Of a DNA stretch of 64,000 nt, positions 1 to 8,770 are shown one piece after another. How positions within the stretch are numbered: position 1 is the stretch's first letter; each line of letters starts with the position of its first letter. The notes beneath the pieces are model-generated. The model did not search any database, was not told where the DNA came from, and saw nothing but the letters and a program-made list of their open reading frames with translations. The position numbers and the translations under genes are program-made. Source of the DNA: Micrococcus endophyticus (GTDB taxonomy: Bacteria; Actinomycetota; Actinomycetes; Actinomycetales; Micrococcaceae); contig NZ_JACHMW010000001.1 in NCBI RefSeq assembly GCF_014205115.1, forward strand, positions 1,054,001 through 1,118,000, in the 5' to 3' direction.

Positions 1-539
1 GCGAGGACAATATCCGCCTGGGTTGCCTGGCCATGGGCATGACCACCGCGGAGGCGGAGGCCAAGCGCGACGCCGTCGTCGCCCTGTCCGGTCTCGACGA
101 GCGCGCCCTGCAGCTGCCCCTGAAAGCCTACTCCTCCGGCATGGCCTCGCGCCTGCAGTTCGCGATCGCCACGTCCGTGGACCCGGACATCCTGGTCATC
201 GACGAGGCGCTGAACACCGGTGACGCCCAGTTCCGCGAGCGCACCCGTCGCCGCCTGGACGAGCTGCGCGAGCAGGCGGGCTGTGTGTTCCTCGTCAGCC
301 ACTCCCTGAGCACCATCCAGGAGATGTGCCAGCGCGTGATCTGGATCGAGCAGGGCGTGCTGACCATGGACGGCCGCCCCGAGACCGTCACCCGCGGCTA
401 CAACCTCTACGTCCGCGCCATGTCCCACGGCCGCGAGGAGGAGGGGCGCGAGATCCTCGCCCGCAAGCAGGCGGAGATCGTGCCCCAGCGCATCGACTGG
501 GCGGGCGGCGTCCCGCCCCAGGGCACCACGAACGGATGA
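1..539 (+). CDS. Polysaccharide/teichoic-acid export ABC transporter, ATP-binding subunit (5' end outside window)
   Basis: The reading frame is open from the window edge (first full codon at base 3), so only the last 178 residues are present. Visible ABC motifs in order are a signature-like YSSGM, Walker B ILVIDEAL followed by N-T-G-D, and the H-loop VSHS. The acidic D-E after Walker B is the catalytic pair. The YSSGM signature followed by an R-L-Q-F-A-I stretch is characteristic of the TagH/Wzt/RfbE family, which powers export of lipid-linked wall polysaccharide with a TagG/Wzm permease. The Walker A end is missing. The stop codon overlaps the ATG of the next gene (ATGA), and both sit at the edge of a glycosyltransferase cluster, so this is probably the exporter of the polymer made here. 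The permease should lie just upstream of the window. Family certain, substrate inferred. Confidence 0.88.
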   Translation, partial: EDNIRLGCLAMGMTTAEAEAKRDAVVALSGLDERALQLPLKAYSSGMASRLQFAIATSVDPDILVIDEALNTGDAQFRERTRRRLDELREQAGCVFLVSHSLSTIQEMCQRVIWIEQGVLTMDGRPETVTRGYNLYVRAMSHGREEEGREILARKQAEIVPQRIDWAGGVPPQGTTNG

Positions 540-2347
540 GCGGCGACGGCGGCGGGGCCCGGTCGGCGGCACGGCGCTGGGCCGCACGGGGCCGCACGGT
601 CGGCGCCCGCGCCGCGGCCCGCGCCGGCGACGTCGGGGCGCGCACCGCGCGCACGCTGCGCGCAACTGCCGGGGTGCGCACGCTGCCCGAGCGCACCTGG
701 CGCGCCGCGGACGTCGAGTGGACCGGGCCCGGGCCGATGCCCCTGCCGGCGGCCGCCTCCCTGACCCGGGCGCTCACCGGCGCCCGTGTCCCCTCGCTCG
801 ACGCCTGGCGGCCCCTGGGGCCCCGCCCCGCCGACGCGCCGGCGGTGCTCTTGCTGCCGGTCGGCGGCCTCGACGCGGGGGCCTGGACCGTGGCCGAGGC
901 CGCGGACCGCGCCGACGAGCACGGCCGTGCCGCCGGACCGGCCGGCGCGCCCGCCCTGCGCACGGTGCTGGTGTGCGACCCGGCCTCCCGGACCGCCCTG
1001 CTGGGGGCGCTCCGCTCTCGAGCGGGGCGGCGCCCCTGCGGCGCCCTCGTGGTCGCCTCCGCGGCGCCCGCCACACCGGCCGGCGCGGCCCGGCTCCTGG
1101 CCGCCCTCGGCCTCGTCGACGCCGTGCTCGCCCGCGAGCCGGCGGTCCTCTCCCCCGCGCTGACCCGGCTCGCCGCGCTGGCCGGCCGCGCGGTCGTGGA
1201 CGCCGAGGGCGCCGAGGAGGGCGGCGAGGCGCTCGCCGCCGCCGGTCGGGCCGCCCGCCTGGCCGCGCTCGCCGCCGCTCCCGCCGCGCCGGCCCCGGGC
1301 CCCGCGCCGCAGCCGGACCGGGTGCGCGTGGGCGTCGAGCCGCGCCGCGTCGTCGTCGCCGGACACGACCTGAAGTTCGCCGGCGCGCTCGTGGGGCACC
1401 TGCGCGAGCAGGGCCACGAGGTGCGCATCGACGAATGGCGCGGCCACGCCCGCCACGACGCCGAGCGCAGCCGCGCGCTGGCCGACTGGGCCGACGTCGT
1501 GCACTGCGAATGGAGCCTGGGCAACCTGGCCTGGTACTCCCGGCACCTCGACGCCCCGGACCGGACCGTCCGGCTGACGAGCCGGCTCCACCTGCAGGAG
1601 GCCGGCACGCCGTTCCCCCGCCGCGTGCGCCAGGACGCCCTGGACGCGTGGCTCTTCGTGGCCGAGCACGTGCGGGCCCAGGTGCTGCGGGACACCCGGT
1701 TCCCCGCCGAGCGCAGCCACTGGGTGCCCAACGCCGTCGCGGTGTCCGACGCCCTCCCCGAGGGCGGGGGCGACCGCCGCTTCGTGCTGGGCCTGGTCGG
1801 CGTGCTGCCTGAGCGCAAGGGCCTGCACCGGGCGCTGGACCTGCTCGCCGCGCTGCGCCGCGACGAGCCGCGGTTCACCCTGCGGATCCGCGGCCACCGC
1901 CCGGACGCGGTGGGCTGGATGGCCGACCGGCCCGCGGCCGCCGCGTACTACGGCGAGCAGCTGCGCCGGCTCCGTGAGGACCCGCTGCTGGCCGAGGCCG
2001 TGCGCTGGGACCCGCACGGCCCGGACATGGGCGCCTGGTACGCCGGGGTGGGGGTCGCGCTCTCGGTCTCCGACTTCGAGTCCTTCCACTTCACTCTCCC
2101 GGACGGCGCGGTGCACGGCTGCCTGCCCCGGTCCCTCGCGTGGGCGGGCGCGGACCTGCTCTACCCCCGCGACTGGCTGCACCCGGACGTCGACGCGCTG
2201 GCCCGCTCGATCCGGTCGGCCACCGCCGACGCGCGGGTCTGGCGCGCGGCCGCCGCCGAGGCCCGGGACGTCGTCGCGGCGACCTATGCTGAAGATCACG
2301 TCATCCCCCGGCTGGCCCGCCGGATCCTCGGGGTCACCGCGCCCTGA
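536..2347 (+). CDS. Glycosyltransferase-like protein with GT-B domain in the C-terminal half
   Basis: A 603-residue protein. The ATG at 536 overlaps the stop of the ABC gene, and the open frame upstream of it is only a shadow. Residues 1-260 are Ala/Arg-rich with no domain I recognise. From about residue 270 comes a recognisable unit: AGHDLKFAG near 275, then a W-R-G-H-A-R-H-D stretch, ADVVHCEW, a GVLPERKGLHRALDLL segment typical of the second Rossmann fold of GT4 enzymes, and a D-F-E-S-F-H-F acidic motif near 512 in the place of the E-x7-E signature. The C-terminal unit is clearly paralogous to the C-terminal half of the protein at 21742-23961, which has the same AGHDLKFAG and CEW motifs. 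It should transfer a sugar during wall polysaccharide assembly; donor and acceptor cannot be read from sequence. Confidence 0.8.
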   Translation: MSGDGGGARSAARRWAARGRTVGARAAARAGDVGARTARTLRATAGVRTLPERTWRAADVEWTGPGPMPLPAAASLTRALTGARVPSLDAWRPLGPRPADAPAVLLLPVGGLDAGAWTVAEAADRADEHGRAAGPAGAPALRTVLVCDPASRTALLGALRSRAGRRPCGALVVASAAPATPAGAARLLAALGLVDAVLAREPAVLSPALTRLAALAGRAVVDAEGAEEGGEALAAAGRAARLAALAAAPAAPAPGPAPQPDRVRVGVEPRRVVVAGHDLKFAGALVGHLREQGHEVRIDEWRGHARHDAERSRALADWADVVHCEWSLGNLAWYSRHLDAPDRTVRLTSRLHLQEAGTPFPRRVRQDALDAWLFVAEHVRAQVLRDTRFPAERSHWVPNAVAVSDALPEGGGDRRFVLGLVGVLPERKGLHRALDLLAALRRDEPRFTLRIRGHRPDAVGWMADRPAAAAYYGEQLRRLREDPLLAEAVRWDPHGPDMGAWYAGVGVALSVSDFESFHFTLPDGAVHGCLPRSLAWAGADLLYPRDWLHPDVDALARSIRSATADARVWRAAAAEARDVVAATYAEDHVIPRLARRILGVTAP

Positions 2348-2370
2348 CCACCCTGCCGAGAAGGAGCACC

Positions 2371-4941
2371 ATGCCCCAGGACACCCGCGCCGCCCGCCGC
2401 CCCCACATGGCCATGCTCGTGGGCAACCACGTGGTGGGGGACTCGCGAGTGGAGAAGGCCGCGGTCTCCGCGATCCGGGCCGGCTACCGGGTCACGGTCG
2501 TGGGCGTGGGCCACCGGTCCGTGTTCAACCTGGGCCGCTACGGCACGGTCCCGATCCTGCGCGTCCCCGTGCCCTTCCGCCGCTACGCCGCCTGGCTCAC
2601 CCTGCACGGGGGCGGGCCGGAGGCCGCCACGGACTGGTCGGCCGTGCTGGACCCGGAGGAGGCCGGCCGGATGACCGCCTGGGACCGCGCGCACGCGGGC
2701 GGGAGCGGACTGCCCCAGGCGCTCGTGCGCGGCCTGTCCCCGCACTCCCTCCCCGACCGCGTCCGCGGCCGGCTCGGCCGCGCCGCCCGGACGCTCGACG
2801 CGCGAGGCCCCGGGCGCACCCTGCGCCTGCCGGCCGCCGGGCGACGCCGGCGCGCCGTGGCCAACTTCGAGGCCGCGCGGACGGGCCACTGGCGCGAGGT
2901 GTGGCCGATGATCGCCGACTACGAGGACGCCTTCCTGCGGGCCCTGATCGACCTGGACCCGGACGTGGTGCACGTGCACGACCGGCACCCGCTGCCGGCG
3001 GCCGCGGCCTACGACAGGTACCGCGCCGCCCACGGTCTGGACCCCGTCCCGTGGGTCTACGACGCCCACGAGTGGGTGCCGGGCCAGATGATGGCCGGGC
3101 CGGTGGACCACCGGATCGCGTGGAAGGCCGCCGAGGCCGAGCTCATCCACGAGGCGGACGCCGTGCTGGCGGTCACCGACGAGCTCAGCGGGCGGATGCA
3201 GGACTACCACGCGCTGCCCGAGCGCCCCACCACCGTGGTCAACGGCCCGTGGGGCACGCAGGTCCCGATGGCCCCCGAGGAGCGGCTGCCCCTGCGCACC
3301 GAGCTCGGGCTCGCCGAGGACGTCCCCCTGCTCGTCTACGTGGGCCGGCTGGCGGCCCAGCGCGGGATCTTCACGATCGTCGAGGCCCTGCCGCACCTGC
3401 CGGGGGTCCACGTCGCCTTCGTCGGCTCGCCGGACCTCGCGCCCCGGGCCGCCCTGCGGGACCTGGCCGCACGGCTGGGCGTCGCGGACCGGATCCACAT
3501 CGTGGACTACGTGCCCTCGGCGTCGGTGACCTGGTACGTCGCCTCCGCGACCGCGGGGCTGAGCCCCCTGCTGCCCACCCCGGCGCACGAGAGCGCGGTG
3601 CCCACGAAGCTGCGCGAGTATCTGCTGGCCGGCCTGCCCTCCGTGGTCTCCGACCTGCGCGAGCAGGCCCGCTTCGTGCGGGACCAGGGCATCGGCACGG
3701 TCGCCGCCCCCGACGACGGCGAGGACCTCGCCCGCGCCGTGCGCGAGCTGCTGGAGGGGATCGAGGGGTTCCGGGCGGCCGCCGCCGATCCCGCGCTCCT
3801 GGACCGCCACCGGTGGGAGGCCTCCGAGCGCGCCCTGCACGAGGTCTGGGGGCGTCTGGCCCCCACCTCGGCGGAGCCGATGCCCGTGGAGATCGCCCCG
3901 GACCCGGCCACCGAGGCCCCGCGTGCGGGCCTGCTGGTGATCGGCGATGACGACGCGGCCGGGCCCCTGGTGCGCGCGTGGCCGGCCGATTCGGGCCCCG
4001 CGGTGGTTCGCGCCCCCCGTCCGGCGCCGGAGGGACGGGGGATCGTCGAGGGCGGGCCCGCCGCCCTGTGGGACGCCCTGGCCGAGTGGGTCGCGGACGA
4101 CCTCGCCTTCGAGGCGTTCCTGTCCACCGGGCAGGGGCCCGCGACCGGCCGGGCGGAGGCCCTGCCCCTGCACGAGCTGATCTCGCTGCGCGCCCGCGGG
4201 CGCCGCGCGGGCATGCTGGCCGGGGACCGCCTCCTCGCGGACGTGCACACCCGCCTGCTGGCCGTCCCCGGCCACCCGTGGGCGGAGCTCGACTCCGACG
4301 CCCGGGCCGCCCTGGACCGGCGGATCCGCCGCGGGGCGCGGCCGTTCCGGGAGGCCCTCGAGGCCGGTGTGCCGGTCCTGAGCCACCGACGCCTCGAGGC
4401 CGTGGCCGTGCCGGGCGTGCAGTGGCTGCCGCTGCCGCTGGTCCCGGGCCCGGAGCCCGCCGGCGTCGCCGCGCCGCGCTCCGTCCTGGTGCTGCCCGGG
4501 GACCGGACGGCCGCCGAGCGCGCGGCGGTCGAGGAGCTCCTGGACGCGCTGCGCTCCCGGGGCGTGGCCGTGGAGGCGCCGTCGGGGCCCCGTCACCGGC
4601 GCCGCCCCGACGCCTTCCGCGGCGACGTCGTGCTGGCCCCGCTCCACACGGGCGAGCCGGAGGCGGCCGCCCTGCGGGCGCTCGCCGCCGGCAGCGCCGT
4701 GGTGGCGGGCCCGCCGGCCCCCGCGACCCTCACGGACCTCCCGGCCGCTCCGTGCACGGTGGCCGAGGACGCGACCCTGGTGGACACCGTCCTGGGGCTG
4801 CTGGAGGAGGACCCGGCGGCGGGCCGTGAGCGGCGCGCGCTCGCCCGGGAGCACCTGGACCGCGTGCACTCCCCTCAGGCCGTGGCCGCGCGCCTGCTGG
4901 CACTCCTCGACCCGGCCCCGCCGCAGCGGCCCCAGGGCTGA
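2371..4941 (+). CDS. GT4 glycosyltransferase with a long extra C-terminal region
   Basis: An 856-residue protein; GAGAAGGAGC about 10 bases before the ATG is a good ribosome binding site. The N-terminal Rossmann fold starts with MLVGNHVVGDSRVEKAA (about 15-31), followed by DVVHVHDRHPLPAAAAYD near 198 and YDAHEW near 230. The second fold has YVGRLAAQRGIF near 323 and a PTPAHESAVPTKLREYLLAG segment near 402-421, which matches the acidic donor-binding site of GT4 enzymes. That accounts for about 500 residues, a normal GT4 size. The remaining 345 residues look like a degenerate second GT-B unit (LLVIGDDDAAGPLVRAWPAD, SVLVLPGDRTAAERAAVEEL, GSAVVAGPPAPATLTDL) and could be a pseudo-transferase or binding domain. 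It ends at a strong bidirectional terminator. Role in polysaccharide assembly inferred from context. Confidence 0.85.
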   Translation: MPQDTRAARRPHMAMLVGNHVVGDSRVEKAAVSAIRAGYRVTVVGVGHRSVFNLGRYGTVPILRVPVPFRRYAAWLTLHGGGPEAATDWSAVLDPEEAGRMTAWDRAHAGGSGLPQALVRGLSPHSLPDRVRGRLGRAARTLDARGPGRTLRLPAAGRRRRAVANFEAARTGHWREVWPMIADYEDAFLRALIDLDPDVVHVHDRHPLPAAAAYDRYRAAHGLDPVPWVYDAHEWVPGQMMAGPVDHRIAWKAAEAELIHEADAVLAVTDELSGRMQDYHALPERPTTVVNGPWGTQVPMAPEERLPLRTELGLAEDVPLLVYVGRLAAQRGIFTIVEALPHLPGVHVAFVGSPDLAPRAALRDLAARLGVADRIHIVDYVPSASVTWYVASATAGLSPLLPTPAHESAVPTKLREYLLAGLPSVVSDLREQARFVRDQGIGTVAAPDDGEDLARAVRELLEGIEGFRAAAADPALLDRHRWEASERALHEVWGRLAPTSAEPMPVEIAPDPATEAPRAGLLVIGDDDAAGPLVRAWPADSGPAVVRAPRPAPEGRGIVEGGPAALWDALAEWVADDLAFEAFLSTGQGPATGRAEALPLHELISLRARGRRAGMLAGDRLLADVHTRLLAVPGHPWAELDSDARAALDRRIRRGARPFREALEAGVPVLSHRRLEAVAVPGVQWLPLPLVPGPEPAGVAAPRSVLVLPGDRTAAERAAVEELLDALRSRGVAVEAPSGPRHRRRPDAFRGDVVLAPLHTGEPEAAALRALAAGSAVVAGPPAPATLTDLPAAPCTVAEDATLVDTVLGLLEEDPAAGRERRALAREHLDRVHSPQAVAARLLALLDPAPPQRPQG

Positions 4942-4989
4942 GCACCCGGGGGCCGCGCCCGCCGACGGCGCCGCACTCCCGCCCGGGAC

Positions 4990-5028
4990 GCCGACGGCCC
5001 CCGCACCCGAGCTGCGGGGGCCGTCGGC
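4990..5028. terminator. Bidirectional intrinsic terminator between convergent genes
   Basis: A perfect 16-bp G+C-rich stem (arms 4990-5005 and 5013-5028) with a 7-nt loop lies between the convergent genes ending at 4941 and 5040. There is no clear U-tract on either side, which is usual in high-GC Actinobacteria. Confidence 0.8.
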
Positions 5029-5039
5029 GACGGGACCGG

Positions 5040-7163
5040 TCAGCCGGCGTCCGGCCTCCGGGCCGCCGCCACGCGGGCGTCCCACGACTGGGCCCGGCGT
5101 GCCGCGGCCATCCCCGGTGCGCCCGCGCGGGCCAGGGCTCGCAGCCCGGCGCGGACGGCCTCCGGCGTACGGGCCACGCCCAGCCCGACGCCGTTCTCCT
5201 CCAGGAAGGGCGCGATCCCCATGTCCTCGAAGCACAGCACGGGGTAGCCCCGCTCGAGGAGGGACATCGTCTTGTACGGGAAGCTGAACCGGGCGTACTC
5301 GCCGCCCAGCAGCACCACGCCCACGACGTCCCGCGTGGCGGGCACGTGCCACTCCAGGGGCACCGTGGTCACCCGCAGCCCCGGCCGCCCGGCCAGGCCG
5401 TGCTCCTCGAGCAGGGCGTCGAGCAGCCCGCGCTCGGCCGGACGCACCACGAAGTCCAGGTGCACGTCCGCCTCCAGGCCGGCGACGGCCGAGAGGTAGA
5501 GGCCCAGGCCGTAGATGCCGCCCACTCCCCCGGCGTAGAGCAGGGTGAGGCCCTCGCCGCCGATCGCGGGCGCGTGCGCGGGCATCGTGTTGGCCTCGGC
5601 CACGGCGGGCGGCAGGGGCAGCCAGTCCACGCCCGGGCGGCCGTGCCGGGCCAGCAGGGAGTCGAACCCCTCCCCGGAGGCCGCCGACGGGGCGGCCAGC
5701 CGGTCCGCCGCCGCCTGCAGGGCGTCCAGCTCGGCCAGGCCGCGCTCCTGCACGTCCCGCCGCGCGTCGGCGTCCTCGAGGTATCCCTCGATCTCGTCCA
5801 GCCAGTGCAGGTCGCGCACGAACCACACGCTCCTGCCCCCTGCCGCGGAGAAGCGGCGCATCAGGTCCGCCAGCTCCGCGGTGACGCGGGGATCCGGGAT
5901 GGGCGAGGTGGAGTTCTCGCCGTAGAACAGCCCCAGCGGCCGCCCGGCCTCGACGGCCTCGGCCACCACGCGGGCGCGGCGGTCGAACACGCCGGGCACG
6001 GAGGACAGCCGCACGGCGGCCGCGGGCCGCGACAGGGCGTCGTTCATGTTGCGCACGCGCTGGGGACGGGCCCCGTCCGTGCGGTCCTCGAGGGGCGAGG
6101 TGGAGAAGAAGACGTCCAGCGGGCTGTCGTGGCGCAGCGCCTCGAGGTCCTCGAAGCGCCGGTCCACGCGCGAGGCCATCGCGCCGCGCAGGGCGGCCAG
6201 GACGTCGCCATCGGGCCCGTCCGGACGGGCCGGCGCGGGCATGCCGTCGGCGAGCACGGCGGCCAGCTCGGAGACCAGCCGCAGGCCCCGGCCGGTGCGC
6301 ACGCCCGGCCGCCCGGCGGCCCAGGCGCCCATGCCGATCGTCTCCTCGACCACGAGCCGGGCGGCGAAGCCGGTGCCCACGAGCAGGTCCCCGACGGCGG
6401 CGTGGTCCCGGGAGGATCCGACCAGGACCGCGTGGGTGGCGCCGTCGAGCCGGGTGGCGGCGACGGCGTCGAAGGCGCGGCCGGCGGCCAGGTCCCGGGT
6501 GCGGAACAGGGCCGAGGCCGAGAGGCTGCGCAGCTGCGCCCCGGGGACGGCGTCCACGGCGGCCTGCAGCGCCTGCATCTGGGCCGCGAGCCGGTCCCGG
6601 TCCACCTGCTCGGGGTGCAGGACCACGACGCGCGGGGCGTCCGCGTCCGCGGCCAGCGCGGGCAGGGCGTCCGGGCCGGGCACGATGCGCGGCACGCGCA
6701 GGTGGGCGCTGTTCGACCCCTTGGACAGGGCCTTGTCGAACTCCCACTCGTCCTCGAGGAACAGCCGGTCCACGGCCCGCGTGAGCGCGGCGAAGTTCTG
6801 CGTGGAGTGCACGCGCGCGGACGAGAAGTCCAGGTCGCCGCGGCGCAGCAGGGGGATGAACTCCTCCTCCACGTGCCGCGCGGCGAAGCCGGCCGCGCCC
6901 AGGCCCGCCGCCACGACGACGTCGTAGCCGCCGGCGGCGGTGACCCGGCGCATCTCGCGGGCGATCTGGGAGCCCGCCTCGCGCAGGGCGTGGGCGCCCG
7001 TCCACGGGTAGAGCGGGGCGGGCGGCAGGTCCGGACGACGGCGCAGCCAGGCGTGGGAGGCCACGTCCAGCACGTCCGCCGTGTGGCCGGCGTCGCGCAG
7101 GTCCTGGAGCAGCAGGCCCTCGGCCGGGCCGATGCCCGTGGTCAGCAGCAGCACGGTGCTCAT
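5040..7163 (-). CDS. Glycosyltransferase-like protein, possibly GT-B fold
   Basis: A 707-residue protein. The ATG at 7163 has GGAGGGG about 9 bases upstream and overlaps the end of the upstream gene by 4 bases (ATGA). The N-terminus reads STVLLLTTGIGPAEGLLLQD, like the first strand of a GT-B Rossmann fold. The last 200 residues contain LTLLYAGGVGGIYGLGLYL and FPYKTMSLLERGYPVLCFED, which fit the nucleotide-sugar half of a GT4-like enzyme, including a K-T-M-S-L-L-E-R-G-Y-P segment like the usual K-x-x-E-x-x-x-x-G-x-P. The middle has FYGENSTSPIPDPRVTAEL and WFVRDLHWLD. I do not recognise a specific family. It is the last gene of the diacetamido-sugar operon, so it may transfer that unusual sugar or one next to it. 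It could also be an inactive partner. Confidence 0.65.
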   Translation of the reverse strand: MSTVLLLTTGIGPAEGLLLQDLRDAGHTADVLDVASHAWLRRRPDLPPAPLYPWTGAHALREAGSQIAREMRRVTAAGGYDVVVAAGLGAAGFAARHVEEEFIPLLRRGDLDFSSARVHSTQNFAALTRAVDRLFLEDEWEFDKALSKGSNSAHLRVPRIVPGPDALPALAADADAPRVVVLHPEQVDRDRLAAQMQALQAAVDAVPGAQLRSLSASALFRTRDLAAGRAFDAVAATRLDGATHAVLVGSSRDHAAVGDLLVGTGFAARLVVEETIGMGAWAAGRPGVRTGRGLRLVSELAAVLADGMPAPARPDGPDGDVLAALRGAMASRVDRRFEDLEALRHDSPLDVFFSTSPLEDRTDGARPQRVRNMNDALSRPAAAVRLSSVPGVFDRRARVVAEAVEAGRPLGLFYGENSTSPIPDPRVTAELADLMRRFSAAGGRSVWFVRDLHWLDEIEGYLEDADARRDVQERGLAELDALQAAADRLAAPSAASGEGFDSLLARHGRPGVDWLPLPPAVAEANTMPAHAPAIGGEGLTLLYAGGVGGIYGLGLYLSAVAGLEADVHLDFVVRPAERGLLDALLEEHGLAGRPGLRVTTVPLEWHVPATRDVVGVVLLGGEYARFSFPYKTMSLLERGYPVLCFEDMGIAPFLEENGVGLGVARTPEAVRAGLRALARAGAPGMAAARRAQSWDARVAAARRPDAG

Positions 7164-8770
7164 GCGGTCCCCTCCGTCCGGTCGGTGCGGGCCGGGACGA
7201 GGCCCATCAGCGCCATCTCGCGCTCCACCGTGTGCTCCGGGGAGGTCTGGGCGCGGACCCGGCGGGCCGCGGCCTCGGACATGCGCAGGAACAGCTCCGG
7301 GTCCTCCATCAGCCGGCGCACTCCGTCCGCCAGCCCGGCCACGTCCTCGAACCCGGCGAGCACGGCGCAGTCGGCGTCCACGAACTCGCGCACCGCGGCG
7401 GCGTCGTTGGTGACGGGCACGAGGCCAGAGGACATCGCCTCGTCGCGCGAGACGCCCTGGGAGTCCAGGCGGGTGGGCACGAGGAAGATCCCGTGCTCGC
7501 GGTGCAGGGCGGCGATCTCCTCCTGCACGGCGTAGCGGCGCTCCACGGTGACGTTCGCGTCCTCCGCGAAGGCCTGCTCGAACAGGCCGAAGTGCTTCCC
7601 GTCGCCGATCACGGTGACGGTCATGCGCTCCCACAGGGGCGTGTCCCGCAGCCGCTGCAGCGCCTTGACCGCGAGGTCGGGGCCGTAGTTGAGGTTGGCG
7701 GCCGAGCGCACCCACAGCACGCGGAAGCGCTGCTCCGGGTCCTTGGGGACGTGCCGGAAGAGGTCGGTGTCGATCACGTTGTGGACGATCGCGCTGCGCT
7801 GGCCCGGGAACACCAGCTCCATGTCCTCCTGGGCGGCGCGCCGCCACCAGCGGGAGACGAACACGAAGCGCTCGGGGCAGTTCGGGTGGGCCAGCACCTC
7901 GCGCCAGAAGCGCTGGCGCACGAGGGTGTCCTCGATCGCGTCGTCGATCTGCCCCTGGGTGCGGTGGTTGCGCACCGTGCGGATCCACCGCCGGGACTCG
8001 TAGCCGTGCATGAAGGCGAAGAAGCGGTGCCCCGCGAGGGCGTCCTTGACGGGCTCCCACAGGGTCCGGCCCAGGAAGTGCGCGCCGACCGAGGCGTAGG
8101 CCCGGGTGCGCAGCAGCTCGGCCGCCTCGGGGCCGCGGCCCACGAGGACGGTGACGCCGTCGTACTCGTACACGTGGGGCTCGGCCGCAGGGTCCACGAC
8201 GGCCACGTGCACCCGCACGCCGGCCGCCTGGAAGTACTTCACGCGGCGGTGCACGAACCCGTTGCCGTACGGGTTCTCGAGGGTGGGGTACACGCCGACC
8301 AGCACGAGGTGGGCGGGGGCGCCGTCCTCCCCGGCGGCGTCCGCGCGCCGCAGGTACGCGGCCACGCGCTCCGCGGCGGCGGCCTCGTCCTCGGCCTCGT
8401 GGCCGGTGGGCGGCAGCGGCGGCAGCGGCTCGGCGAACAGGTGCCGCTTGAGCACCGCGCTCTCCAGCTGCAGCAGCGTCGCGGCCTCGCGGGGCGAGTA
8501 GGTCTCGCCCACGTCCGCCAGGTGCAGGTAGCCGCCGTAGGAGCCGGACGCCGTCGGGCGAGCCGAGGGCGCGGGACGTGCGGCGTGCGCGGGGCGGCGG
8601 GGCGGCGGGGCGGCGACCGCCCGCATCCGCCGGACCGCCTCGACGTCCTGGGGCAGGGCGGAGAGCACCGACCTCAGGAGCCGGGGCGCGGGCTCTGGCA
8701 GGGACCGGGCGCGGCGGGCGGCCGCCTGGACGGCGCGCCGGGCGCGCCGCCGCCAGGGGCGGGCGCTCAC
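7160..8770 (-). CDS. GT4 glycosyltransferase
   Basis: A 536-residue protein. The GTG at 8770 overlaps the preceding stop (GTGA) with GGAGAGGATCC upstream. The first 75 residues are Arg/Ala/Pro-rich and probably disordered or membrane-associating. The catalytic part has HLVLVGVYPTLENPYGNGFVHRR (a donor-fold start with the usual gap of conserved glycines), FVFVSRWWRRAAQEDM, VHNVIDTDLF (equivalent to the V-I-P-N-G-V-D strand of GT4 enzymes), VLWVRSAANLNYGPDLAVKA and RLDSQGVSRDEAMSSGLVPV, the last matching the E-x7-E region. The family is clear; the sugar is unknown. Its position directly after the wbp-like sugar-nucleotide genes suggests it uses UDP-diacetamido-uronate or the next sugar in the same polymer. 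Confidence 0.85.
   Translation of the reverse strand: MSARPWRRRARRAVQAAARRARSLPEPAPRLLRSVLSALPQDVEAVRRMRAVAAPPPRRPAHAARPAPSARPTASGSYGGYLHLADVGETYSPREAATLLQLESAVLKRHLFAEPLPPLPPTGHEAEDEAAAAERVAAYLRRADAAGEDGAPAHLVLVGVYPTLENPYGNGFVHRRVKYFQAAGVRVHVAVVDPAAEPHVYEYDGVTVLVGRGPEAAELLRTRAYASVGAHFLGRTLWEPVKDALAGHRFFAFMHGYESRRWIRTVRNHRTQGQIDDAIEDTLVRQRFWREVLAHPNCPERFVFVSRWWRRAAQEDMELVFPGQRSAIVHNVIDTDLFRHVPKDPEQRFRVLWVRSAANLNYGPDLAVKALQRLRDTPLWERMTVTVIGDGKHFGLFEQAFAEDANVTVERRYAVQEEIAALHREHGIFLVPTRLDSQGVSRDEAMSSGLVPVTNDAAAVREFVDADCAVLAGFEDVAGLADGVRRLMEDPELFLRMSEAAARRVRAQTSPEHTVEREMALMGLVPARTDRTEGTA

Noticed and set aside
326-535. Upstream start for the transferase at 536
   Set aside because: The extra 70 residues overlap the ABC gene in another frame. 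ATG at 536 forms the ATGA overlap seen elsewhere.
2296-7005. Very long minus-strand open frame across two genes
   Set aside because: High G+C makes long stop-free antisense frames. It lies opposite a clear glycosyltransferase gene, has Arg/Gly/Pro-rich non-protein-like composition, and its G/C codon position bias is wrong.
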